NCBI RefSeq assembly: GCF_049977265.1
Contig: NZ_JBMFGQ010000001.1
Location: 62,001 to 126,000, forward strand
Direction: 5' to 3'
DNA from: Desulfurella sp049977265
Lineage (GTDB): Bacteria > Campylobacterota_A > Desulfurellia > Desulfurellales > Desulfurellaceae
DNA: 64,000 nucleotides
Shown here: one piece after another, positions 1-7,609 of the stretch
How the letters are laid out: every line of letters starts with the position of its first letter
Numbering within the stretch: position 1 is the first letter of the stretch
The notes under the pieces: generated by a model
Seen by the model: only the letters and a program-made list of their open reading frames with translations
Told to the model about the DNA's origin: nothing
Databases searched by the model: none
Position numbers and translations under genes: made by a program

Positions 1-1273
1 TTTTTGCGTGTATTTTTAAATCTAAAAAACCGTAAGTTACAATGCAGCCGGCATTTTCCAATCGTTTTGCCCACCCTACGTTTTTTTGCTCATCAAAGCG
101 TGCTTTAAGCTCAATTACAACACTCACATGTTTTCCGTTTTTTGCAGCTTTTTCTAATAATTCTATAATTTTTGAATCGTCATTTGTACGATAAAGCGTA
201 ATTTTTATTGATAGCACATTTCTATCATTCACAGCTTCTTCAAGAAATTTTATTATTATTTTAAAATCGTGGTAGGGCCTAAGCAGTACTATATCGTTAG
301 TTTTTAATATTTCAAAAAAGCTCGTTTTTTTAATGTGCTGCAGGTAATTAGGAATAGTCGGTTTAAATGTTTCAAAATAGAGAGATTTTTTTGTTTCTAA
401 AATATTAAAAATAAAGCTAAAATCCAGAAGTCCTTTTATTATGTATATGTCTTTTGGGTAGAGATCAAAATAATTCATCATTTTGTCGATAAAAGAATTA
501 TCAATTTCTCTGTCAATTTCTAAACGTACTACGTTGCTTTTTTTTCTTAAATCCAAATAATGCTCTATTGCTTCGAGTAAATCTTCTGATAGTTCCTGGT
601 GTATGGGTAGATCTGCATTACGTGTTAGTCTAAACAAAAAGAATCGTTTTATATTGTAATTTGAATATACCTTGCTCAAAAACTTCTCAACAATATAATT
701 TGTTGTGTAATAGATAGATTGTTTTTTATATTTAATTTTGAACGATTTGGGAAGCACATTAGGTATAATCAAAATTGAATAAAACAAATCTGAATTTTTT
801 TCCATTTCGACAAAAAAAGCCGATGTTAAGTTTTGGATAAAGGGAATTCGATTGATATTATTTAAAGCAACAGGTGTTAGTACAGGTAAAATATCCAATA
901 AAAAAATCTCTTCAATATGTATCAAATATTCTTTAGGGTTAATAATTACTCTTTTTGATTTTAATTGAGGTTTGAGATGATTTTCAAAAATATCGTTTCT
1001 TAACTTTACTTGCGCCGCTACTTTTTTTGCAATTTCTTCTAGTTGTTTTTGGGGTGTCATCAAAGATATGTCTGCTACATTATACCCTGCATCAATTTGG
1101 TCTTTTAACCCAGCTACTCTAACCATAAAGAATTCATCCAAATTAGACGCATGAATGGCTATAAATTTTAATTTTTCAAGTACAGGTACATCTGGATTTC
1201 TTACTTGTTCTAGTACCCGATAATTAAAATCTAGCCAGCTAAGTTCCCTATTATTGTATAAAAAATCACTCAT
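1..1273 (-). CDS. ppk1: polyphosphate kinase 1, N-terminal part (cut by window edge)
   Basis: PPK1 reversibly transfers the ATP gamma-phosphate to growing polyphosphate through a phosphohistidine. My own translation of the reverse strand starts MSDFLYNNRELSWLDFNYRV, which is the typical PPK1 N-terminus (NRELSWLxFN), and runs about 424 codons without a stop. The last visible residues include YGFLDLKIHAK, matching the family HxK motif that carries the phosphorylated histidine, so the catalytic core continues beyond base 1. The ATG overlaps the stop of the upstream Ppx-like gene by 8 bases (ATGAGTGA), indicating translational coupling. It is the last visible gene of a five-gene polyphosphate operon. 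Family assignment is secure; completeness of the C-terminal third cannot be judged. Confidence 0.93.
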   Translation of the reverse strand, partial: MSDFLYNNRELSWLDFNYRVLEQVRNPDVPVLEKLKFIAIHASNLDEFFMVRVAGLKDQIDAGYNVADISLMTPQKQLEEIAKKVAAQVKLRNDIFENHLKPQLKSKRVIINPKEYLIHIEEIFLLDILPVLTPVALNNINRIPFIQNLTSAFFVEMEKNSDLFYSILIIPNVLPKSFKIKYKKQSIYYTTNYIVEKFLSKVYSNYNIKRFFLFRLTRNADLPIHQELSEDLLEAIEHYLDLRKKSNVVRLEIDREIDNSFIDKMMNYFDLYPKDIYIIKGLLDFSFIFNILETKKSLYFETFKPTIPNYLQHIKKTSFFEILKTNDIVLLRPYHDFKIIIKFLEEAVNDRNVLSIKITLYRTNDDSKIIELLEKAAKNGKHVSVVIELKARFDEQKNVGWAKRLENAGCIVTYGFLDLKIHAK

Positions 1274-2783
1274 ATTTTAGTTTTATGTAAAGTTTTGGAG
1301 CAATCCCAAATGTTTCTAAAAAATCAGTGGATTTATTTTTAAACGTAAGCTCTTCTAAAAATGGGATTTTTAGAGCAACAGCTGTAATTTTGATTTCATT
1401 TTCATTTACTTCAATATTAATATCTTCTATGATTTGCATATGACTTGCATCAAGTGCATCTGCTATCTTTAAAAGTGAAATAATTTTTTTTAAAGATAAA
1501 ATTTTTTCTATTGGTGCGCTTAACAACTCGTCCTCAGATTCTATTTTTGCTTTGTTTCTGTGAAATAATACGCTTGCAGCTACATAGTCAATTATTTCTT
1601 TATCTATACCGGGCATATTAATGGATTTTGCAATATAATAAGAGTGTCTATGGTGATTGTTTACGCCTATGTAGTAGCCTACATCGTGCAATATGCAAGC
1701 TGCATCTAGTATTGTTTTTTCTTTAAGTGTCATTGAATGAATGCTTTTTAGTTCGGCATAAAGCCTGTTTGCAAAATGCAGCACTTTTTTGGCATGTTTT
1801 AAATCGTTGTTGTATTTTTTAGAATAGGCTAAAATTTGATTTAAAATTTTTTTGTTAATAGATTTTTCTTTAAAACTTTTTGAGTAATAATTAATTAATT
1901 GTTGGGGAAATGTAGCATTTGAGAATAGGAAGCCATCTAAATTAAGCAATTTTAGCAAAGCAGAAAAAGTATAAACAATGGGCGTTATCACGTTAGCGTC
2001 ATTGAGACTTAAATTGTAGTTTTTGGATATAGCTTGAGGCTCGCTTGATTTTATATCTTGGTAAAGCGCGATTAATGATTTGTATGAAATTTTATTGCTT
2101 TTTGGTTTGATAACTTTTACAAGCAAATTTATGGAACTACCGCAACCAATCATGTGCTTTATAGAGTCAATCGAGTTGCAATTTTGCTTTATCGTGTTCA
2201 AAATTTTGCCCAATTGTTCTTCATAAGCTTTGTACTTTATGGTATTGCTAAGATCTTTAAATAGTAAAAATTGCCTGAGAGCACCGGCGTTAAATACAGA
2301 ATTAAAAATATCCACTTCACCTATCTTTATGTTAATAGATAGACTGCCGCTTGATAAATAAGCTAAAAGCAAACCTTCTTGTGCAAATTTGTCAAAACTT
2401 TTTATATCGTTTTTAACACCTAAATATTTTACATACATTTCATGGGTTTCATCAATAACTTCTATATCAAGTTGTGTTTTAGTTGTTATGTAATTTATAA
2501 AAAAATATTTATTTTGAGCATCCCTAACAGCACTTGTGCAGATAGCTTTGTAGTTGCCCCAGATTTTGTACTCGTCTAATTTTTGCGCATATTTTGATAA
2601 TATTTGAGCCGTAACTTTTACTTTTTCTAAGCTAATATAGCCTTTTTCAAACGTATCAAGACCAAGCGCAACAGGCGTAACAATACTTTCTAGAACTCTT
2701 TCCTTTGAGTTTTTAAACTCACTAATTTGCATGCGAATGGCGCTTGAACCAATATTTATTATGCCAAATATACCGTTTTTCAT
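1266..2783 (-). CDS. divergent Ppx/GppA-like protein with HD domain, phosphatase motifs degraded
   Basis: This 505-residue protein has the same architecture as its upstream neighbour (Ppx/GppA actin-like N-terminal two thirds, HD domain at about 330-500) but its phosphate-site motifs are eroded. The first loop reads INIGSS instead of IDIGSN, the ISGxEEA segment reads IDETHEM, and the DIGGGSSE loop is replaced by YLSSGSLS. The HD-domain residues look intact: LHDVG, HHRHSYY, LFHRNK and KIADALDASH. I infer that exopolyphosphatase activity is lost or changed and that an HD-phosphohydrolase or regulatory/binding role was kept. It starts in an ATGA overlap with the upstream ppx stop and overlaps ppk1. 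It could partner the intact paralogue, since Ppx proteins dimerise; this is not shown by sequence. Confidence 0.82.
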   Translation of the reverse strand: MKNGIFGIINIGSSAIRMQISEFKNSKERVLESIVTPVALGLDTFEKGYISLEKVKVTAQILSKYAQKLDEYKIWGNYKAICTSAVRDAQNKYFFINYITTKTQLDIEVIDETHEMYVKYLGVKNDIKSFDKFAQEGLLLAYLSSGSLSINIKIGEVDIFNSVFNAGALRQFLLFKDLSNTIKYKAYEEQLGKILNTIKQNCNSIDSIKHMIGCGSSINLLVKVIKPKSNKISYKSLIALYQDIKSSEPQAISKNYNLSLNDANVITPIVYTFSALLKLLNLDGFLFSNATFPQQLINYYSKSFKEKSINKKILNQILAYSKKYNNDLKHAKKVLHFANRLYAELKSIHSMTLKEKTILDAACILHDVGYYIGVNNHHRHSYYIAKSINMPGIDKEIIDYVAASVLFHRNKAKIESEDELLSAPIEKILSLKKIISLLKIADALDASHMQIIEDINIEVNENEIKITAVALKIPFLEELTFKNKSTDFLETFGIAPKLYIKLKYE

Positions 2784-4303
2784 ATAATTGAAACCTTTTT
2801 ACCAGTAACTTTTTCTAAAAGATTCTTTTTTGCATTTGCTGCTTTCATTTCTAAAAAAGTATCTTCGCTTGATATAGCTACAATTTTTATATTATCCTTT
2901 TCAATACTAACCTTGATGTCTTTTACAAAGCTTCTGTGACTTCTATCAAGACCATCTGCTATTCTTAAAATTGCAGCAAGTTTTTTTATTTTGTCCTTCT
3001 TTTTTTTTGAAAATGATTGGTAAAATTTATGCGATTTGTTTGGTAGACTGCCTCTGTGAAAATAAGAAATTGTTGCTATCATGTTTTTTTGCTTAATACT
3101 AAAGCCTGTTAGATCTGAATTTGTAATGAGATAATACGAATGCATATGGTGTTTTGAAAATGATATATATGTGCCAATATCGTGCAAAATGCAAGCTGCT
3201 TCGAGTAAAGCAAAATCTTTGTCTTGAAGAGTAAGCGTTTGTTTTAGCTGTTCAAAAAGCTTTTTGGCGAGGTTATTTACGCAAAGAGCATGTGGTTCTT
3301 CAAAGTTAAATTTATTGCCAAGCTCTATTAATCTAGAAAACTTTAAATCGCTATCTAAAGTTTGAAATGGAAATGATAGACCAATTTTATTTAATGTGTC
3401 AATTAAAAGACCTGTTCTTAAGCCACCCATAAAAGTGTAGAAGCCTTCAACGTTATAAAAATTCATTATGCTTTCTATTACCATACAAGCAGGTAAAATT
3501 ATATCTGCGCGTTTTTCTTCTACACCTTTTATTTTTTTAATATCGTCAATTTTCATCCTACGCAATGTATTAATGAGACTTTTGACATATGATCTTGGCA
3601 CATACTTTGCATATGATGTAGCTTTTTTGTTTTGTGACATATAATACATGATTGCAATATTATTTAGTGTACCGCCTGTTGCTACAATAGTGTCAATATT
3701 TATATCATCGAGATTTTGTAGCGTTTCTTCTATAAAATCTTTCATGGCATAAATAGATGATTGGGATGGCGGATCTTTTTTTAAAAATTCATGTTTTAGT
3801 CTTGTGCAACCAAGCAGCGTACTGTAAGAATCTACAAGTTCACCTTTTTGTGATATTACAATTTCGCTACTTCCACCACCTATATCTATTGTAAGAGCAT
3901 TCATGTTTTTTATGTCAAAATTATAAAGTACAGCTAAAAAATTATAATAAGCTTCTTCTTTGCCACTGATTATTTCAATATCTATGCCAAAGCGCTCTTT
4001 TGTTGTTTTAACAATTTCATATGCGTTTTGTGCATCTCTAAGCGCTGCTGTACCAACAGCTCTTATAATTGTTGCTTTATGGTTCTGTATAAGATTATTT
4101 ATTACTTCCATGTTTTTATAAAATAAATCAGCAGTTTGTCCATCAATGTAGCCTTTGGAAAATACGCAGTCGCCAAGTCTTAAAATTTCTCTATAATCCT
4201 GGATTATGCGATAGCTTTTTTCCAGACTTTGTGCAACTTGAAGCCTTATTGAGTTTGAACCAATGTCAATGATTGCTATGATAGGATAATCAGGCATGTT
4301 CAC
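2780..4303 (-). CDS. ppx: exopolyphosphatase / pppGpp phosphatase (Ppx/GppA family) with HD domain
   Basis: Ppx/GppA enzymes remove terminal phosphate from polyphosphate or from pppGpp. All family signatures are present in 507 residues: IIDIGSNSIRL at the N-terminus, GTAALRDAQN, IISGKEEA with the catalytic glutamate region, IDIGGGSSEIV and ATGGTLNN. The C-terminal HD domain shows LHDIG, HHMHSYY, YFHRG and RIADGLDRSH, as in long PPX enzymes. The start overlaps the CHAD gene by 14 bases; MNMP allows initiation at residue 1 or 3. Operon context with ppk1, ppk2 and CHAD argues for polyphosphate as the main substrate, but pppGpp hydrolysis cannot be excluded. Confidence 0.92.
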   Translation of the reverse strand: MNMPDYPIIAIIDIGSNSIRLQVAQSLEKSYRIIQDYREILRLGDCVFSKGYIDGQTADLFYKNMEVINNLIQNHKATIIRAVGTAALRDAQNAYEIVKTTKERFGIDIEIISGKEEAYYNFLAVLYNFDIKNMNALTIDIGGGSSEIVISQKGELVDSYSTLLGCTRLKHEFLKKDPPSQSSIYAMKDFIEETLQNLDDINIDTIVATGGTLNNIAIMYYMSQNKKATSYAKYVPRSYVKSLINTLRRMKIDDIKKIKGVEEKRADIILPACMVIESIMNFYNVEGFYTFMGGLRTGLLIDTLNKIGLSFPFQTLDSDLKFSRLIELGNKFNFEEPHALCVNNLAKKLFEQLKQTLTLQDKDFALLEAACILHDIGTYISFSKHHMHSYYLITNSDLTGFSIKQKNMIATISYFHRGSLPNKSHKFYQSFSKKKKDKIKKLAAILRIADGLDRSHRSFVKDIKVSIEKDNIKIVAISSEDTFLEMKAANAKKNLLEKVTGKKVSII

Positions 4304-5114
4304 CCCAGTTTATTTCAAAAAATCTTAAAAAAGATAATAAAAAAATAACTTTTTTTCTTTTTTGTTTTAAATTACTTTTAAAAGTTTCAATAAGTGCTTC
4401 TATTGCATTTATCGAATCCGGCAGTATTGTTTTTAGTGATTTTAGATATTCAATATGGACACTTAAGTCTTGAACATAGCCTAGTTTATCCTGGAGTTGT
4501 CTTAGTTGAATAAGGCGTTCTTGAATTTTTTGGTTTTGAACTTGAGTTTTTTGTAGAATTTCTAAAATGTACCTGTATTTTTTGTACTCAATGCGTAATT
4601 TATGCAAATTTTTTTTAGCAGGCTTAATTTTTTTAATTTTTTTAGCTTGCGCGTTAAGTGATAAAAAAGCTATTGTTTCAAACTTAAAGTCAAAAAAAAC
4701 ATCTTTTCTGTAGCTTTTTTGTACAATTGTCTGGTTTATTTTTATTAAAAAATCATCAAAACTTAGACTAAGAATATTGTAAAAATTGGATTTTTGTATA
4801 CCGTATTCTTTTTCTAAATAGGTTTTTAGTTCTTTTAAATCGTTTTCGAATATGTCCAGTTGATTTATTTTTTCAATCAAAATTTGGGTATCTCTGGCTA
4901 TATTTGATGATTTTAAAAAAAATTTTAGCGTATTTAATAATTGTGTGTCTGTATTTAAATACTTTTTAAAAACTAAAAAATAAGATAAAAGACGCCTTAT
5001 AGCCACGCGCAAATCATGCAGGGCTTCATCTTTAGTATAAAACTCTTTAAAATTTGACTCAATCTCAGACACCTGATTGATTATGATTTCTTCAAAAACA
5101 TCGTAAAATAGCAT
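4290..5114 (-). CDS. CHAD domain protein (polyphosphate-associated)
   Basis: CHAD (conserved histidine alpha-helical domain) proteins bind polyphosphate through basic helical bundles and localise to polyphosphate granules. The 274-residue protein is helical and lysine-rich, with the signature ALHDLRVAIRRLLSYF near residue 31 and the second-half repeat KKNLHKLRIEYKKYRYILE near residue 167, each giving the conserved H-x-x-R pattern. It starts three bases after the ppk2 stop with no visible Shine-Dalgarno, so reinitiation after ppk2 is likely. It lies between a polyphosphate kinase and an exopolyphosphatase, which strongly supports the polyphosphate role. No catalytic domain (such as CYTH) is fused to it. 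Confidence 0.88.
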   Translation of the reverse strand: MLFYDVFEEIIINQVSEIESNFKEFYTKDEALHDLRVAIRRLLSYFLVFKKYLNTDTQLLNTLKFFLKSSNIARDTQILIEKINQLDIFENDLKELKTYLEKEYGIQKSNFYNILSLSFDDFLIKINQTIVQKSYRKDVFFDFKFETIAFLSLNAQAKKIKKIKPAKKNLHKLRIEYKKYRYILEILQKTQVQNQKIQERLIQLRQLQDKLGYVQDLSVHIEYLKSLKTILPDSINAIEALIETFKSNLKQKRKKVIFLLSFLRFFEINWGEHA

Positions 5115-5117
5115 AAT

Positions 5118-5870
5118 TTAACTATTAGGTAAAAAATTTTTTGTATACATAAAAACTATATTTGGATCAAGATTTAATACTTTTTCGTTTTTATCTTTAT
5201 AATCATTGTTGAGTAAAAAATGTTTGATCAAATTTAGACGTGCTTTGTGTTTGTCATTTGCTTTAACAATTATCCACGGTGAGCGCGGTGTGTGGGTTCT
5301 CTCAAACATTTCATCCCTTGCTTTAGTGTAATCGTCAAAATGCTTTAAAGCAGCATCATCTACTGGGCTTTCCTTCCATTGCTTGAGCAGATCAGTTTTT
5401 CTTGATTTTAACCTTTTTTCCTGTTCTTTTTTGTCAATATCCAGATAATACTTAAACATCTTAATGCCTGCATTTATAAGGAGGTTTTCAAAGTATACTA
5501 CATCTTCAAAAAATTGTTCGTACTCTTTTTTAGTACAAAAACCCATTACACGTTCCACTCCTGCCCTATTATACCAGCTTCTATTAAACAATACGAACTC
5601 AGACGGAGCAGGCAAATGCGGTACAAATCTCTGGAAATACCATTCTTTTGCTTCTTTATCCGTTGGTTTCGAAACTGCAAAGATACGCGTTTCTCTTGGA
5701 CTCAAATGCCTTGTTATGGTTCTTATCATGCCATCTTTACCAGCAGAATCTCTACCTTCAAGGATTATTAACACCTTCTCTTCTTTTTTTATAAGAGTGT
5801 TTTGAAATTTTACAAGTTCTACCCACAGCTTATAAAGTTCACGCTTATATTCATCTTTATCCTTTGACAT
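5118..5870 (-). CDS. ppk2: polyphosphate kinase 2 family protein
   Basis: PPK2 enzymes phosphorylate nucleoside mono- or diphosphates with polyphosphate, or run in reverse. The 250-residue protein is a single PPK2 domain: Walker A-like EGRDSAGKDG (residues 38-47), the lid segment FNRSWYNRAGVERVMGF, and YLDIDKKEQEKRL with TDLLKQWKESPVDD downstream. Size and motifs fit short one-domain PPK2 (class I type); whether it prefers NDP or NMP cannot be read from motifs alone. It is the first gene of the polyphosphate operon, preceded by a plausible promoter at 5894-5921. Presence of both PPK1 and PPK2 suggests that polyphosphate both stores phosphate and regenerates nucleotides. Confidence 0.93.
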   Translation of the reverse strand: MSKDKDEYKRELYKLWVELVKFQNTLIKKEEKVLIILEGRDSAGKDGMIRTITRHLSPRETRIFAVSKPTDKEAKEWYFQRFVPHLPAPSEFVLFNRSWYNRAGVERVMGFCTKKEYEQFFEDVVYFENLLINAGIKMFKYYLDIDKKEQEKRLKSRKTDLLKQWKESPVDDAALKHFDDYTKARDEMFERTHTPRSPWIIVKANDKHKARLNLIKHFLLNNDYKDKNEKVLNLDPNIVFMYTKNFLPNS

Positions 5871-5893
5871 AAAATACCCCCTATGTTTGTTAA

Positions 5894-5921
5894 ATTATAC
5901 ACCTCATTTGACAAAAAACAA
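5894..5921 (-). promoter_or_regulatory. putative promoter of the polyphosphate operon
   Basis: On the reverse strand TTGTTT (5921-5916) is followed after 16 bases by TATAAT (5899-5894), about 24 bases upstream of the ppk2 ATG, with a purine-rich GGGGG tract before the start. Seen by eye only. Confidence 0.5.
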
Positions 5922-6037
5922 GCCATAGTGTTTTTAAATGAATAAAAATGAAGATTTCTATGCTATTATCAAGACTTTTATTCTAAAATTCCAAAGTGTC
6001 AACCAGACTAGCATATCAAAAAATAATTGCAAGGTAC

Positions 6038-6068
6038 TTTTAACACACTAGATTTCTAGTAGTTAAAA
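6038..6068. repeat. interrupted palindrome in the ppk2/tRNA-Lys divergent region
   Basis: The 316-base gap 5871-6186 between ppk2 and tRNA-Lys holds no gene that I can support. Inside it ACTAGA-tt-TCTAGT (6047-6060) is a perfect inverted repeat, extended outward by TTTTAAC (6038-6044) pairing with GTTAAAA (6062-6068) across a small asymmetric loop. It sits about 80-105 bases upstream of the tRNA promoter and over 100 bases upstream of the ppk2 promoter. It could be an operator; no T-tract makes it a clear terminator. Confidence 0.4.
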
Positions 6069-6143
6069 AAATGTTATTATTGTGCGTAAAATACTTTAGT
6101 TATAGTTTTTTTGCAAAGTTTTTGCATTTTATATAATAATTTA

Positions 6144-6171
6144 TTGACAATCGCGTTCAAATATGTATATT
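6144..6171 (+). promoter_or_regulatory. promoter of the tRNA-hup cluster
   Basis: TTGACA (6144-6149), 16-base spacer, TATATT (6166-6171), placing transcription start about 8 bases before tRNA-Lys at 6187. Near-consensus form; the same TTGACA-16-TATATT layout recurs at 11488-11515. Confidence 0.75.
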
Positions 6172-6186
6172 TAATAAAGATTTTGT

Positions 6187-6262
6187 GGGTCGTTAGCTCA
6201 GGCGGTAGAGCAGTAGCCTTTTAAGCTATTGGCCGCAGGTTCGACTCCTGCACGACCCACCA
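6187..6262 (+). tRNA. tRNA-Lys (anticodon TTT)
   Basis: 76 bases with complete cloverleaf: acceptor GGGTCGT pairs with ACGACCC, anticodon loop CTTTTAA gives TTT, T-arm GCAGG-TTCGACT-CCTGC, and the 3' CCA is encoded. First of two tRNAs before the HU gene, only three bases before tRNA-Glu. Confidence 0.97.
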
Positions 6263-6265
6263 AAA

Positions 6266-6342
6266 GTCCCCATCGTCTAGTTGGCCAAGGACATCGCCCT
6301 TTCACGGCGAAAACGTGGGTTCGAATCCCGCTGGGGACGCCA
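6266..6342 (+). tRNA. tRNA-Glu (anticodon TTC)
   Basis: 77 bases: acceptor GTCCCCA pairs with TGGGGAC, anticodon stem TCGCC/GGCGA around loop CTTTCAC (TTC), T-loop TTCGAAT, encoded CCA. The HU gene follows after 19 bases, so both are probably one transcript. Confidence 0.97.
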
Positions 6343-6361
6343 AGCTGATGGAGGTTTTTGT

Positions 6362-6637
6362 ATGACAAAAGCTGATTTAATTGAAAAAGTTGCTTTTGCT
6401 ACTCAGTTGAAAAAAACAGATGTAAAGAAAGTAGTTGATGCTATCATTGATGAGACTATGAGCGCAGTTTCAAAAGGTGGCAAAGTAAGCTTAACTGGTT
6501 TTGGTACATTTTATTTGAGTCAAAGGAAAGAACGCTCAGGCAGAAACCCGCGCACGGGCGAAAAAATTACCATTAAAGGTTTTAATTTACCAGCATTTAA
6601 AGTTGGAAAAGTTTTTAAAGAACTGGCAAACAAGTAA
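6362..6637 (+). CDS. hup: HU family DNA-binding protein
   Basis: A 91-residue HU/IHF-type histone-like protein that bends and compacts DNA as a dimer. It begins MTKADLIEKVAFAT, has the helical base, the GKVSLTGFGTF segment, and the DNA-binding arm with the HU signature RSGRNPRTGEKITI near residues 58-72. The start is the ATG at 6362 with GGAGG at 6350-6354, 7 bases upstream; a longer frame beginning inside tRNA-Glu is rejected. HU versus IHF subunit cannot be settled firmly, but the single-gene context and sequence favour HU. The gene is embedded between tRNA-Glu and tRNA-Val, so RNA processing of the flanking tRNAs defines its mRNA ends. Confidence 0.95.
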   Translation: MTKADLIEKVAFATQLKKTDVKKVVDAIIDETMSAVSKGGKVSLTGFGTFYLSQRKERSGRNPRTGEKITIKGFNLPAFKVGKVFKELANK

Positions 6638-6651
6638 TTTGTTTTAAATAT

Positions 6652-6727
6652 GGGCGCATAGCTCAGCTGGAAGAGCACCTGCCTTACAAGCAGGGGGTCG
6701 TAGGTTCAAGTCCTGCTGCGCCCACCA
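6652..6727 (+). tRNA. tRNA-Val (anticodon TAC)
   Basis: 76 bases: acceptor GGGCGCA/TGCGCCC, anticodon stem CCTGC/GCAGG with loop CTTACAA (TAC), T-arm GTAGG-TTCAAGT-CCTGC (with one G-T pair), encoded CCA. Starts 14 bases after the HU stop. Confidence 0.97.
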
Positions 6728-6734
6728 TTTTCAC

Positions 6735-6811
6735 GGAGCCGTAGTTCAGCTGGTTAGAACGCTGGCCTGTCACGCCAGAGGTCGCGAGTTCGAGTCTCGT
6801 CGGCTCCGCCA
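6735..6811 (+). tRNA. tRNA-Asp (anticodon GTC)
   Basis: 77 bases: acceptor GGAGCCG/CGGCTCC, anticodon stem CTGGC/GCCAG with loop CTGTCAC (GTC), T-loop TTCGAGT, encoded CCA. The next gene begins only 6 bases after the CCA. Confidence 0.97.
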
Positions 6812-6817
6812 TTTTTT

Positions 6818-7609
6818 ATGCAAAGTAGTGTTTTTGGTATAGGAAAAGAGTTAATATCCGCCCAAATTAAAGATAATAATGCATATTATATAGCAAAAAG
6901 ATTAAACGAAATAGGTATTGAAAATCGGTTTATTATCTTTTTGGATGATTGTCTTGATGATATTACTCAAACGATTAATTATTTTTTAACAAAAACTAGG
7001 CTTATTGTCACAACAGGTGGTCTTGGGCCTACATTTGACGATTTAACGCTCCAGGCTATAGCTTTAGCCATAAATGATGAATTGATTTTAAGTCAAAAGT
7101 GTTTGTCTGAAATTGAGTTTTTTTATGAAAAATTATACGAAGAAGGCAAAATTGCAGATAAACATTTAAATGTTAACAGGCAAAAAATGGCCTATGTTCC
7201 AAAAAGTGCTATATTACTTAAAAATAGTGTAGGTGCCGCCTGTGGTGTTTATGTTAAAAAAGATGACTTTCATATATTTTGTCTACCAGGTGTACCTGCA
7301 GAGATGCAAACAATGTTTGAAACCCAGGTAGAGCCAATTTTAAGATCAATTTGCATACCTAATATTACACAAACACAAACTATAGAGTGCGATATTAATG
7401 ATGAAAGTTTACTTGGTTTTATATCCCAGGAAGTTACGCAAAAAACACACGTTTATGTAAAAACTCTGCCACAGAGTTTTTCATCTAATACAATGAGTGT
7501 AAGATTTAGCGCCAATGCTCCTACAAAAGGCCAGGCTCAAAAAGAACTGGAAAAAGCTATATCATTATTTCGTGAACTTTTATCTAGATTTCAATCTGGC
7601 AAAATCTAA
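6818..7609 (+). CDS. CinA-like molybdopterin-binding-fold protein (N-terminal domain only)
   Basis: A 263-residue member of the CinA/MoaB-fold family (COG1058-like). It shows SVFGIGKELISAQIKDNNAYY at the N-terminus, the VTTGGLGPTFDDLT motif near residues 65-78, and the FCLPGVPAEMQTMFE motif near residue 150. Full CinA adds a C-terminal nicotinamide-nucleotide amidase domain, which is absent, so this is the short form; a role in pyridine-nucleotide or ADP-ribose repair is inference. The ATG lies 6 bases after the tRNA-Asp CCA with no room for a Shine-Dalgarno, and the family N-terminus leaves no later start. The 3' end overlaps convergent pfkA by 30 bases. Confidence 0.85.
   Translation: MQSSVFGIGKELISAQIKDNNAYYIAKRLNEIGIENRFIIFLDDCLDDITQTINYFLTKTRLIVTTGGLGPTFDDLTLQAIALAINDELILSQKCLSEIEFFYEKLYEEGKIADKHLNVNRQKMAYVPKSAILLKNSVGAACGVYVKKDDFHIFCLPGVPAEMQTMFETQVEPILRSICIPNITQTQTIECDINDESLLGFISQEVTQKTHVYVKTLPQSFSSNTMSVRFSANAPTKGQAQKELEKAISLFRELLSRFQSGKI

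Noticed and set aside
6281..6361. Upstream extension of the HU gene
   Set aside because: It would translate most of tRNA-Glu; the ATG at 6362 has its own GGAGG and gives the normal HU N-terminus.
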